A stretch of DNA of 64,000 nucleotides from Montifringilla adamsi (Eukaryota > Chordata > Aves > Passeriformes > Passeridae): positions 1,364,001 through 1,428,000 of the forward strand of contig JAGGNK010010337.1 of assembly GCA_017590115.1 (NCBI GenBank), read 5' to 3'. A program made the translations under genes and the position numbers. Below are positions 48,036-60,400 of this stretch, piece by piece. Numbering within the stretch: position 1 is the first letter of the stretch; every line of letters starts with the position of its first letter. The notes under the pieces were generated by a model. It ran no database searches, was not told the origin of the DNA, and saw only the letters and a list, made by a program, of their open reading frames with translations.

Positions 48036-48805
48036 GGGAATCACGGAAGCGCACAGGTAGGAAGGATCCTCCAGAGGTGGAACAGTCTCCCCTCCTACAT
48101 GGAGCATGTCTGGTGAGAGCAGGTTCTTCAGAGCCAAGTCCAGTGGGGTTTTCACGGCCTCCAAGGACACACACTCCACAGTGCCTCTGCACCACCTGCT
48201 CCTGTGGTTTCCACCTTGACAGTGACAAAGCTTTTCTGGACATCCAGTCGAGTTTTCCCAAGCTGTAGCTCATGTCCATAGCCCTTTGTGGCACCACTGA
48301 GCAGTTCCAAGGAGAGTCTGATTCCATTTTTTTGTACCATCTCGTTAGGTTGCTGCTGTAGAGAAATAACATCTGTGTTTCACTTTCTCCTCTTTGAATC
48401 AAGAAAACCTGAGTGCTTCATCTGCCTTACCTTGCCTTTTCCCAGCTCTCCAGTCATCCTGGTCGCCTCTGCTTTGCTCACTGCAGTAAGTCAGGGTCTT
48501 TATTTTTGGTGTAGTGGAGCCCAGGACTGGACACCAGGCTCCAGGTACAGCCTTGACAGCACTGACTGAGAGGGGAATCATCACCTCCCTGGTCCTGCTG
48601 GCACCATCCCTGCAGACACAGGCCAGAGCAGAGCCCTGCACTGGCTGCAAGGGACACTGCTCACTCCTCTCTGCAGGGTGTCCACCAGGCCTTCAGATAA
48701 TTTTTCTGAAAAGTGTATTCATTTCTACCCCTTTGGCCGCAGCCTGCAGTAGTGCATGGACTTCTTCCATCCCAGCTGCAGGAATACTTGGGGTTTGGTA
48801 TTGAT
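48036..48805 (-). mobile_element. CR1 LINE, 5'-truncated, longest copy in the window
   Basis: About 770 bases of CR1 lie in minus orientation, with the 3' end at the left. From left to right the plus strand shows reverse-complement CR1 landmarks. They run from 'ggaatcacggaagcgcacag' (3' terminus), 'cctccagaggtgg' and 'gttttcacggcctccaagga' to 'ctccacagtgcctctgcacc'. They continue with 'tgtggcaccactgagcagtt', 'gagcccaggactggacacca' and 'gctccaggtacagccttgac', then 'tcacctccctggtcctgctg', 'ggtgtccaccagg' and 'agcctgcagtagtgcatgga'. The region corresponds to the ORF2 C-terminal part and the 3' UTR. Several internal blocks are missing or diverged, stops interrupt the frame, and no reverse transcriptase core remains. 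It is old and inactive. Confidence 0.92.
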
Positions 48806-50290
48806 TCCAGTAGACTGTATCTTCTACTTTGAACTAAGAGCTATTGTTGGAGGTGCTTTTACTAAAGAGAGGCAAAAAGCCCTCTTCAGCCCCTTCTGTC
48901 AGTGCTGAGGATCTGCTACATTTAAAAGTGAGCACCTTTCTGCCATACTTTCTGCTTATTATTTGCTTTTTCCTGGTGCTTCAGTGGTCAGCTTTCACCC
49001 CCACCACCACCTGTAAAAATGAAGTGCTGCAGTGGCACGCTCAGATTTTCAAACAGGACACGCACTTCAAACTGTGGGTCAGAGCAATACATCTGCAGAT
49101 CAGGCTTCAGATGCAAAGTGTCAGGAAAGCACTGGAGACTCCTCTCCATCGACCTACACAGGGAAAGAATTACACTATAAAACTGAGACTCATTTAAAGT
49201 AATGATCAAATCTGAGGAAATGGCAATCTGTATGCAGACACTCCACAAGCCGAAAAAGAAGCTGAATTCATGGGTGAATTATTTGCTGCCAATTATTCTC
49301 TCAGCTCTAATATTGAGTTTTAAATATTTAGTTAGATCCACTTCCAACCTAGAATTTTGCTTTTCATTTAACATCATGTCTGACTATATATATTTATGTA
49401 TATATGAGATATGTTATTTCACTACATCTCCTTTGAATGCACTTGAACAGTAACGTGAATGACCTACCTCCTTTTTGGTAGGTTTCTGGACACGGTGTGA
49501 GACTTTTCCCGGTGGATTTTGGTAGTTGTCTGAGTACCTCTTTGATCTGAAAGTGACCCTGCCGTGTTGAAATGTGGGCTTGGCTAACTTCGTGGCAGGA
49601 CTCTTGGAGAATTACAAGATGGCTGTAAAGATGCACTAACCCTTTTCAGGGCCTAAATTAAGCTTTAAATCAAAGCTAACTAGAATGCCACCAAAGCTTT
49701 TCCATTAAGACTGGCTTACACACCCTTGCACTGTGATGCACAGAAAACATCATAAATTTTGAACCCAGACTGAAACCCTGAAGCTCTTGTCTTTACTTTC
49801 AAAGTTCATTAAATGCTTTTTCACTACCAGTGAGCAAGCCAGTGTTTGTGTGAATTGCTTTCTGAGTGTGAAGGCTGATGCTGACCTAGAAGGCGGTTGG
49901 CACTGGACAATTATCACCAGAAACTGAATCTCAGTTCTAGTCCAGCATTTTAGTTATCAGAGTGCAGGAAGTGCCATCATTTTAAGACAAAAAACCCTGC
50001 AAGCATTCAAGGGGTCACTTTCTGTTAGAATAAACTCTTCTTTGTGATTGATGCACACAGAGTGTGGCACCTTGAGGACAGGCCATCACTGCCTGTTTCC
50101 TTATATAGCAATTTATATATTGTTGTACTTAAAAGCAAGGACTTCTGTGGTTTGTAATCCAAATATGTGGAAAAAATATATTTTTCTTTTCTTCAGCCTA
50201 TTTTATTCTTCACTGAAGGTAGTGAGTGGTGTGGAGCTTCACAAGCAATGAAGTAAGACCAATCTCTCTCCTGAACATAAATGTTTTGCA
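48806..50290. other. anonymous single-copy DNA
   Basis: No gene or repeat is recognised. An AT microsatellite-like piece lies at 49384-49412. Confidence 0.4.
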
Positions 50291-50292
50291 CC

Positions 50293-50488
50293 TAGAGGGT
50301 GTTTGGGCACTGGAAGAGCTCCCCAGGGCAGTAGTCACAGCACCAACCTGACAGAGCTCAGGAAGAGTTTGGACAATGCCCTCAGGCACATGGTGTGACT
50401 CCTGGGGATGTCCTGTGCAGGGCCAGGAGTTGGACTTCATGATCTTTGTGGGTCCCTTCCAACTCAGCTTAATCTGTGTTTCTCTGAT
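50293..50488 (+). mobile_element. CR1 LINE 3' end, better-preserved subfamily
   Basis: The plus strand shows 'gggcactggaagagctcccc', 'agggcagtagtcacagcacc', 'aacctgacagagctcaggaa', 'gagtttggacaatgccctca', 'ggcacatggtgtgactcctg', 'gtcctgtgcagggccaggag', 'ttggacttcatgatctttgt' and 'gggtcccttccaactcagct'. The end is TCTGTGTTTCTCTGAT. This is the CR1 tail type with the 'cacatggtgtgac' and 'gcagggccaggagttggac' blocks. It differs from the type at 16515-16762 and looks less diverged, so it probably inserted later. Only the end of ORF2 and the 3' UTR remain. Confidence 0.93.
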
Positions 50489-53400
50489 AAGATCTGCCTA
50501 GTCCTAATTGAGCAGGGTGTGAGAAGGGAGGAAGGTTTACAGCTATCAGCAGCCTGGGGTAGTATCTGCATGTGAACTTTGGCAGCAGATCACAGTGGCT
50601 TTTCAGAATGAAACTGGTCAAGGAGCTGAGAAAAGAGTCAGAGCTGGCATTGGCAGAGGAAGGGAGAGGGATTCAGCCAGGCCCCCAAGCAAGATAGGGG
50701 AGGACAGGGCAGCACATCTGAGTTCCCTGCTCCCAGAGGACAAGGGGGCCTGACTCACTCGAGAAAATGCTTATCAATAACTGCTCAGGCTGAGATTTGA
50801 TGCAGAATTCCCTGGAACTCCATGCACTCCTGCACAGAAACCTGGGTGTCATAGCATCATGGTGAAATACCGTGGTGAACCAGTCCATCATACTGCCAAT
50901 GGCTGGCTTTGAAGCTGGGCAGGAGAGGAAAGAATTGCTGATGCTCCAAGGAACAGCTTGTCAGCTTGAGGGCCTTGTGTGTGCCAGCTGGATTCATGCT
51001 CAGGTCTGGATTTGATCCACTAATGAAACATCATCCTCCAAAAACTACTGGCTGAAGGTGGCAGACCTCTGGAGACCTGCAGGGTTGATTGGAAAGTTGA
51101 CTCTCTGTTAACCATATGCTCGTGTGTATGTCAGTTATGAAAATGAGTCAGGTTTTCAAGTTTTCAATTAAAAATAAAAAAAAAAAAAACATTAGGAAAA
51201 GCTTTGGCAAAATACCTGCAATTTTCCCTCCCTGTTGCCATCCCCTTAGTGTAATGGAAACAGTTTTGTTGATTTGAATGGGCTCTAGGGCTTTAATCCT
51301 GTCTTGGCTTTGCCAAGGCCAACGTATTGCCTCCTGTGGCTCCTGCATTTAGTGAAATGTTTAAAGAGTGGAAGAATGTGACATTTGAAGAAAAAAAGCT
51401 GATGGAATCTATGAATTTTCTGAAAAGTCTGGGGTCAGTTCCTATGTGATGACAGTTCTGGACTGAAGCAGACATAATACTTTTTCCTTCCAGCTGGGGG
51501 GAAGGAAGGATTTCCATTGAAGAGACATAGTTCAAAATCCATTACTCTGTCCCTAATGTAATATAGAAGTGTGTCTCAGCAGCAAGCTGGTTTCTGAGCT
51601 AGGGAAAAGAGGAAGAGTTTTCCCCTGGAACTCACAGGGCAGTGAGGGTGTGCATTGGGTAGCCTTAAGAAGATCCCTTCTACAGCAGACTTCAAATGGA
51701 TGCACCTTTTCCTCCCTCAGTTCTCCACTCTTTGTTCATATAAATATTTAAATAATTATTTTTTTAGAGCTCTGGGAAACCTTTATCAATTTCCTTTATT
51801 GGGACCTGTTCTATTAGCTGAGAAACTTTCTACCATTATAGCAGCTTTTCACCACTTTCTATTTCATTAGCATTCATTTTCTTTAGACATATGACAGACT
51901 ACCCACTGGAAATGTAGGCATCTGGGAACAGAAAGCTAAAAGCTGAGGTTTGCTTCAGTGCTTGCCAGCCCACAGAATTGTATTACCTAACCTACCTTTA
52001 CCTAAATCACAGAAAAATGACAAAGCTTTTGATGCATGTAAAAAACCCCCTGAAACAGAGTTAAACTGCAAGCTTGACTGATGCAAACTGACATAAAGCA
52101 TCACAGTGGCGTGCATCACAGACAGATGCTTTCTCCAGCTCCAGTTTAGTTGCATTTTTGCAGAATGCATTTCTGATTGGTTAAACATAGCTCTTGTAAA
52201 AAGATTTGGGTCTGGAGTTCAAGCTCAAATCTCCACGAGTAATGGGCGAGCTGATGGCATTATTCTCACAGGTGGAAATGGGGAATGCAAATTTTAGGAG
52301 CAGCACATCTGTTCTCTTGGCTAATCAGGTATGAGTTCTACAGGAACGACCACATTAGCAACTTTGGTGTCATAACTGGAGGGACACAAATCAAGAGAGC
52401 TGTGTGTGCAAATGTTGAGGAATTTGGAAATCTGAGCTGCAGCTTCACACAGACCTGGCTTCTGCTCATGGGAACCAAAAAGTTTCTCAGATGAAGGACT
52501 GTGGTGGAAGGCAGTCCTGGTCCCACTGCCCGGTAATGCAAAAAGAAAGAGCTTTGGTGTGGTTTTGGTAGAAAGTGGTCCAAGCAAGAGTGAGGTACAT
52601 CCCTGTAGCTGAACGACTCAAGTGGCTCTTGCTTCCTGTGCAAGAAACCCCCATGAAAGGGGGTCACTAACTCATTAGTTGGTTTTTGGGAGAGAATCAC
52701 ACAGATTGCTTTTGTTCATGCTGTTCATCAAACAAATAATCAGTTTGGGGAATTTTTGTGTTAATGTCTTGTTACCTAAGTAGGTAAAGGATGAGAAGAA
52801 ACACAGCAGAGTGACTGACCCCAAATCGCTGTCAGTAAGGTTGAGATTTCAAGCTCACTGGCTAGATGGATGAAATGGCCTGTCCCCATGCTGCTCCATT
52901 GGTAGAGATATATGGACATCCCTTGTGGTCAGTTGTCAGCTCTTTTGGTTTTCTTTCTCTTGCAAAAACCCAGATGGGAAACAAAAGTAGAAGTTGCACA
53001 GTCTCATATTAACCTGCAGTCTTCTGTGACATGTTACAGCTGTCAAGAGGGTGTCATTTGTCAGCTGTACACCCTGGACATTCCCTCTCACACACAGGTG
53101 GAAATTGCATGGCTTGAATGCACTCACTTCAGAAACCCTCTGAGATGTCAGTCTTGGGTGTGTTTTGTTTTTAACACCTTGTCCTGATGAGGTACAGGAA
53201 CATTCAGAGTGCAGTGTCTGATATCAGCCCCTTAGAACAACAGCCCAGCACCACACCCTGTATCTAAAACAAGCCTATGCGAAGTTATTAACCCAAAAGC
53301 TGGCCATCTTTAAATGGTTTAACACACCTGGAGTGATGTCCCAGACACTTCCTTAGCACATGCTGTTTTTGATAGTACAAACTTATAATTAACACCCAAT

Positions 53401-54940
53401 TTTATTTACCTAGTAAATTTTGTATCTATTCATCAGAACTTCATACCTGATATTTTCACAAAGCAACATGCACAGAACTTTATGATGCTACATTGCATAG
53501 AGTGATTTAATTTTCCAGTTGTTGGCATATTCTTTTGTCCATAGCTTTGTTGTTGTCCTACATGACCCATTCAGGTGATGTATTCCTGTTCACAAAGAGA
53601 ACTGTAGCTCCTATGAGCAACTCTTCAGCATTCCATAGCAGGACACTGCCTACCTCTTTTATCCAGCCCCATCCATGGCTGTCCAGCCTCTCTTGCAGAG
53701 AGCTCTGAGCTTGTGAATACTAATGGATGTGTTAGCTGGTGCTATACTCAGCTTTCTGGTGGAAATCTAAACCCATTTCCTGTTTAGTTTGGCATGGCAT
53801 ACTGAAGGAAAGAGTATCCCCAAGTTCTTTTTGTCTTAATTGTATCCCTTCACCTCGCTAGAATTTTATTCTGCAGATGCTCACGCTGTCCTTTGCTGTA
53901 AGCAGATGCATCAGTATCTTGTTTCAGATAGCCCTAGACCAAATAAATTTAACTTAATTAGCATTAGAACTTCTAAGTCAGGAGACTACATCAGACACTT
54001 AAATTTGTTGCTATTCAGGAAAGCAGAGATGATTTACCAAATGATAAAAGGAAGTATGTGCTCTTACAATAGGACATTCTTTCCTGAACTGGGCCTGATA
54101 AGCACCTTTTTACATGTTGTTGTAGCCATGTGACAAACCTGAATTTTGTACATAGTGTAACATCATTTTCAGGATAAGAAGGTCTCTTTTTAATCTCTTT
54201 TTAATTCTCTATCTGAAAAATTGTTTTATTAACTTCTAGTTACTAAGGAATAATAACTCTGTGGTCTGTTGCTCTTCTGCAGAGGTGTGATATCCTCTGA
54301 AGAAATGAAATGTGCTAGACAGAACGACAGAAGTCCAGTTTTAACTATTAATCTAATAGTTTTTGGACACCTGTATTTAAATCACTTTTTATGTTGTGTT
54401 CCTCATGAGGTTGTTTAGACATGACATATGACATTAAAAAATTTTGGGCACCTTTGTCAAACTTTACGTGGGCACAGAATGTCCCACATCCAGAGACCTT
54501 CTTTATCCCAAGCCCCAAGCAATGCAGTGAAATCTGAACATCATTGCCATTAAAATCTATAGAATGTGACGGTATAGCAAGAGGGTCAAATATAAAATAG
54601 CCACCAGAAGCTGTGGAAGAATATTCCCTTACCTAATGTCTGGGACACTCCCATTATTGTAAAACTAAAATGGCAGAGAAATCAGTGGCAATATAGTCAA
54701 ATACTCACTGGAAAATGGGAGCCCTGGCAACATCTACACAGCAAACTGCCTTAGATAAAGCCAGGGCAAATGAGTTTTTACTACTCAGAAGAAATATTGT
54801 GGAGTCGCAGTGATTAGCTCTCTAAAAATAGCTAGTTATTGCTCAGCAGCAGCTGGGAAAGCAAGGAGAATTTTCCGAATTATTAAGCAAAGAGAGAGAA
54901 AACAGAGGAGAAAATATTTATTCCACGGCACAAATTAGTG
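50489..54940. other. anonymous single-copy DNA
   Basis: No gene or repeat family is recognised. An A-rich run lies at 51172-51190. GC-richer parts are 50640-50720 and 52480-52560. Domain-free frames reach 120 codons (52338-52700, minus). The stretch 54600-54900 is AT-rich and unremarkable. Confidence 0.4.
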
Positions 54941-54949
54941 GCACAGCCA

Positions 54950-55270
54950 TGTTTCAGGGGCGCTCCGTAGTTTTCCTCCCGTCTCAAAGGGACGTGAGCG
55001 GGAGCCGGCAGAGCGCGCGGTCCTGCGTCCTGCTGCTGCCTTGTTCCACACACGCCCGTATGGACACATGATTCCCAAACGGCTGTCCCACAGGGCCTGC
55101 AAATATTCCGTGAGATGCCTCCAGTCAGCAGCTCCACGGCAGTGTGGGGGTGGCTTTGGGCTTTTGTGCAGGAGCAAGCTCTGCAGGTTTCCGTGGGGCT
55201 GGACGTCTGCCGCTGGGGATGGCAGCAGCTCCAGAGCCCGCAAGAATTCAGCAGGGAGTGGAGAGGCACA
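54950..55270. promoter_or_regulatory. CpG-dense patch
   Basis: Roughly twenty CpGs occur in 320 bases, concentrated at 54960-55030 (for example GACGTGAGCGGGAGCCGGC and GAGCGCGCGGTCC), in AT-rich, CpG-poor surroundings. Frames are open on both strands (134 and 121 codons minus, 105 codons plus), which is expected from composition. None has a recognisable domain. It is a candidate weak promoter or unmethylated regulatory site. An old GC-rich repeat is an alternative. Confidence 0.35.
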
Positions 55271-56030
55271 GGCCTGCACAGGAGCACCCATACCTTCCAT
55301 CAGCTGCTCCCAGAGACACAGTGACCATCCCTATGGATGCTCTAGGGGCGGGAGGTGACCTCCTGTAAACGCTTCCTTCCATGTAGGGCCAAGACTCTGT
55401 CTCACTCAGAGACCCATTCCCTCATGACATAGCCTAACCCTCCATTTTGAGCAGAAATGGAGATAGGCCAGGCTGCCGGTTGGTTTAAAAACCTGGATTT
55501 AAGGTCTGGCTCAGAAAGGTGTTTGAATTTTTGGTTTTAGGAAACTGAGATGGCATAACATAAATCTGGTATAATTTCCTAAGAGCTGGCCACCATGAGA
55601 GAGAGGATATTGTGTTAATTGGATTTGCTGTTTGATCTAACATGGCAGTTCTTCTGCCTTTAGCAACAAAGGAGGAATCAGCTTCTTAGATTTCCACTGT
55701 ATGTTTATACAGCCTGTTGACATTTTCTTCATCATCTGCTGTCCCATGATTTTGTTTCAAAAGAGGGGCAGGGCTGTGGTTACAGATAGGCAGGAATCTG
55801 TACATCTGTGATGTCTCAGAAGGTTTATGATGTCATGTGGCAGTGTGTGGCTTCGGTTCAGTCCCCTGTGTCTTGACCCAGTCCCTGAAAAATTGATGGG
55901 AGTTTTCTCTGTGATATGAAAAAGCCCAGCTCTTTGGCCTGCTTCAAAGCAGTGGGAGTTATTCCATCCATCTCAAATGGATATGGCCTGCAACTTCAAA
56001 CTGGGCCATGGTAGCTCTTAAACACTTTAC
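55271..56030. other. anonymous single-copy DNA
   Basis: No gene or repeat is recognised. Confidence 0.4.
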
Positions 56031-56039
56031 AGTGATGTT

Positions 56040-56650
56040 GTGAGGCTTAATTAATTGAAAGGAATTAATGGAAAGGAATTTAAATGGAAGGGGAGACATA
56101 AGTGAATAATTTGATTGAGGGGAAATATCTTTTACTGCAATTTTGAACTAAAAGGGTCTGAAATGCATTCATGCTACTGAAAAATGCTGAAGGGTTAAAA
56201 TGACCTAATTCAACATCAACTAATACACTCCAATATACATTAAAGCAAGTAGATTATTTTTTAAACAGTGCTATCCTGCTAAGTGATGCACTGTGCTCAA
56301 TGATAGACTGGTTAAAGCTGTAAATGTCATTGTTAAAATGAGTATCTTTAACAGCTAATATCTATTAAAATGAAGCACTTAGGCACCAGAAAAGACAGTT
56401 TTAAACTGTTAGGTTCCCTAAATTATTTTTTGTACAATCAAAATGAGACTCTTAGGGATTAGGTGGCAGATTGGGTTAACATATTACTTTTTTGGATGAG
56501 AGATGTGCCATCAAATCCTGCATGAAAATACAAATGAGCTGGGACTGCTATTCTTCAGGTGATCCGGCATGTGTGTTTCTCAAATATATTTTAATACAAT
56601 TGATTGTGATTTGCAGTAGAAGTACATAAGAACTTTGCCTGCTGCTACCA
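56040..56650. promoter_or_regulatory. candidate conserved non-coding element
   Basis: An AT-rich, transposon-free stretch. It begins with a short degenerate tandem built on GGAATT units (56050-56080). It continues with dense homeodomain-like cores, including TTAATTAATT at 56048-56057 and CAATTGATTGTGATTTGC near 56598-56615. The latter combines ATTG and ATTTGC-type sites. The texture suggests a regulatory element, but AT content alone could produce it. Confidence 0.27.
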
Positions 56651-57415
56651 TGATTTGAGTAAAGATAGATTAGGGCTTGCATTCACAATTTGGATTGTTC
56701 CTTTGATGACCTGACAAAGGGATTTTATCCTTTTTATAGCTCCGTTTTCTTACAACATCTTGGTGCACAGCTACAGCTGGTGTTGTAGAGGGTTAAACTC
56801 AGCACGTGAGAAAAAGGCTCGTCAAAGCAAGCGTGTTCATGTAGTGAAAATGAGGAATAAGCAGGTGCCCGCCAGTACCTGTAGGTGAGGGGAAAGTGAG
56901 CTGTAAAGAAGCAGGTTCCAGTATATTTGAATTGAAGCTCTCCAACTGGCTTGCCACCACGTGTTTGCTGTAACTCATCTGAAACTGCAGTTTGGACCCC
57001 GGGCCGGTGTGTAACCTTGCACTTGAAAAGTTGTGCCTTTATCTTTAAAAGCAGGGATGTTACTACTTCTTTTTCCTTTCTTTGTTATTAAACACCCATA
57101 GGTGAGGTATGCAGTCCCCAGCATTTGTTCCCCCTCATGAAGATGAGGGAATACATCATACATATTTCCTCCTTGAGTAATTTCTTAGTTCACAAGACTT
57201 GAAAAAGCTTACCTTGAGACACACCAACTGTTAAGAACTTTATGGAAAGCTTTTCTGCATGGATTGATCACAAATCCCTAAACCATTCCATGGATGTGAT
57301 GCTGTATGTTGCAGGACCAATCCTTCAGTGCGCTCTTTTTTTTGTATTGTAACCTTCCTCTTTTGGTGCATGTATCAGGCTACTGCTATTTTGTCTTTAC
57401 AGATGGAGGGTGTCA
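56651..57415. other. anonymous single-copy DNA
   Basis: No gene or repeat is recognised. Confidence 0.4.
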
Positions 57416-57417
57416 CC

Positions 57418-57439
57418 AAAAAAAAAAAAAAAAAAAAAA
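57418..57439 (+). repeat. poly(A) run of 22
   Basis: The longest uninterrupted homopolymer in the window. No retroposon body is recognisable upstream, so it is not evidently a retroposon tail. Confidence 0.9.
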
Positions 57440-60400
57440 GTGTTTTGCTTCATTGCCATAAAGGATTCTTTGTTTTCATGAATTCTTTGTTTTAGTGAGG
57501 ATTTTTGTTTTCAAAGAGAAGCTAAAGACAACTTATTTTGTTCAATAGGCACTTAGCAAAGGGGCAGTGCCAGAACACAACTGGTGTCCTGCTCTTTCCA
57601 ACAGCAGCTCTTTGTCTCCCAATGCTGTACACACACACTAAGAGAGGTTACTCTTGTTTTGGGATGAAGTGATCCAGAATTTTCTTTTGTGCATCTTTCT
57701 CCCTAGGATTGTGTAGGTGCCAGCAATATGATGAGTAGGTGACATCTTGACACGCAGACCCAGATTTTAGAGAATAGCAGGGACTAATAGCAAGGTTGGC
57801 TTAACCAAAATTTGTTCTAACTCTTGTTTTCCATAAAAACCTCATTTATAACCTTCTTAAACACTTGCATGCCAGATGATGGGTAACTGCTTTGCTGCAT
57901 TCTGCCAAAGACCAGTGCAATGTGGCTCTGATGTTCTTTGTGTGTAGCTCTGCTGAAAGGAAGGAATCCAACCTTCCACAGTGACTCTTCATAGGAAAAA
58001 GCTAAACAACAATATATAAACCAAGAAATTTCTACCACAGAGCTGTTAAATATAGTTGTGGTTACTATTTCATAGTAAAAATTAATTATTTCAGGAAAAT
58101 GTGGCAAAGCATGGGGGCAACTCACAGCACTGTTGCCCTTTTTTTCTGGCATGGGAAAGCTGGAGAATAGAAAATGTCAGCTTGTGTCTTTCCATGCATA
58201 GAAAGACAAGGTTGTTTGCAGAATTAAAAATAACTGCCAGCATAGCAGTGGCACTTCTGGGTGTCTCCATACAAATGAACATAGTGACAGCGTATTACAC
58301 TAATTTAAATTGTAAGAATAAATTATTTTCCTATAAATGCTGCATCAAGTGATACATTTAGACACAACTTGGCAGTATCTTAGAGCTCTGAATAAGTGGC
58401 AGCCCACACTGCAGTTTCTTTTAAGCACCCATTTTAGTATGTCAGAATAAGTTTTCTGGCTAATATAAAATTATTTGTATTTCACATCCTTAATTGATGC
58501 TTTTAATTACTCTTCATATAGTTTAATAGTTTTCATATAGAAAACTGCTTTCTGTGCAGTAAGCCGAATCTCCAATCTGCAGCAAAACTTGCTTGAGTCA
58601 GGTTTTTGCCAGGCTCTGTGTACCAGCCCCAAATACTAAATTATGTTGGCACTCTTACAGTAATCAAGGGAATAATTGTGAAGGCGAAGTTTGTTGTAAG
58701 AAAACCAAATTAGGAGGGGAAGACAACATCACTTAAGAGAAATATTTAGCATGAACTAATCTTTTTGGTCTTTGTCCTCCTACAGTAAGGACTGTTTAAC
58801 CATGAAGTATAATTACTTAAAATGTACTGTAGTTTATCCTGTGTAGATTAGTCTTCTGCTTTATTAGAATGCTAAAAGGCCAGTCTTCAAAGAATAAGCA
58901 AATTAAAGCTCTGTCTTGCTGTTTACAATGCTGGGGTCAGATCACTGATACCTACCAGCATTAATGTGAAGCAGCCATGAACCCCATTTAGTTAATCCAA
59001 GAGTTAAAGTCTAAATTTACAAGAGTCTTTTCAGTGCCTCTTGTGGCCGCTCACCAGGCTGTTGCTGAGTCAGGTATCTCCACTGTATCAGCTCCCTTTA
59101 TCACCAAAAAATCCCCATTGGACTTCACCAGGAACAGGATTGGTCCTGCTGAACCAGCAGAGTACTGGCTGGCTGTCCTGTCATATTTTATGATATTGCA
59201 CTTCCAGTGGGAGTTCAAGTTGCTTTAGGCCTTCTGCAGAGTGATGAGGCCAAAGCTGCTCTCCTGAAGCAGTGTAATAGAGGGCTGGTAGCATTTGGGT
59301 GCTGTGGAGGGGCTTGGCAGGCTGGAGCTCACGGGTATTTGTATGAATGACTTTGTTTCTGCTTCCTTCGCGGAGGTTCCCCACACCTACTTTTCACTGA
59401 CATGTCATAGGTATTTCCTTCCTTTCCCTTTTGTTACTTCTCTGCCCCATGACAAACAGACTCAACTCATCCTATCTAAGGGAGAAAAGTGCTTTTTTTA
59501 AGTGAGTTCTTCCCACAGAGCTAGGATTATCCCTAGGTCCTGCTGGTATCAGAGTGTCAAATTGCCCCCCTTGCTAGGATGTGTGGGGCCCTTCAGGCTG
59601 TCTCATATGGTTTTTCTGCCAACCATTGGAGCCAACCCGAGCTGGGAGGTGTCCATGCACTTTGCAGTTTTCACTTCAAAAGTCACCTTTTGTGATTTTT
59701 GTCCCAGGGCTGTAAGGGAGTCCGGGGGGGGAGGTTCTAGAACTCCAGGTCATGGAAACAAGAGATTTCATAAAATACTTGGCTTGAAAGTATGAATAAA
59801 TAAAAGTGCCCAAGGAGCTCAGAAGACAGAGACTAAAGGAAGGAAGCTGTTGTGTTACTATTATTTCAAAATATAATAATTTTAAAGGCAATGTAATGTT
59901 TTTTTTGTAGAATCTTGGGTGACTATTTTGGACCATGTGCTGTTGGTAAGACTGTGTTTTGAAAAATCCAGAACTGTTCAGATGATTGGGTGGATTCATT
60001 TCAGCTGCTTTGTGCAAAATCCCTTCCTGCTCAGGCTTTTTCACAATATTGGTATTACCTCTTATTCTTGGCCAGGCCAAATATACAATGAAAATGGCCT
60101 TTGTTTCTTTATTGCAATGCTTAAACTTCCTGTCCAATCCAAAGAAATACAGGAAAATAAACAAACAAAAAAAGGGATCAAATTTAAATGCACAGCATGC
60201 TTGCAGCTTTGGTTCTGCTGTCTCTGCATTGCACTTTTAAATGTAAAAAGCATGATTTCTGCCCAGATGGGGGGTATGGCCAAGAGGGGAACCAAGACAG
60301 GGATACTCTGCTTTCTATCTCCTGCACAGATTTTATTGCGTGTTTGCTCTTTCATTGTTGTTTTCTTTAGTCTAAAATAAAGATAAACTAGACAGAAAGC

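Noticed and set aside
59676..60164. 162-codon open frame on the minus strand, opposite a 153-codon plus frame
   Set aside because: Two opposed frames over the same DNA, neither with a recognisable family. Treated as chance.
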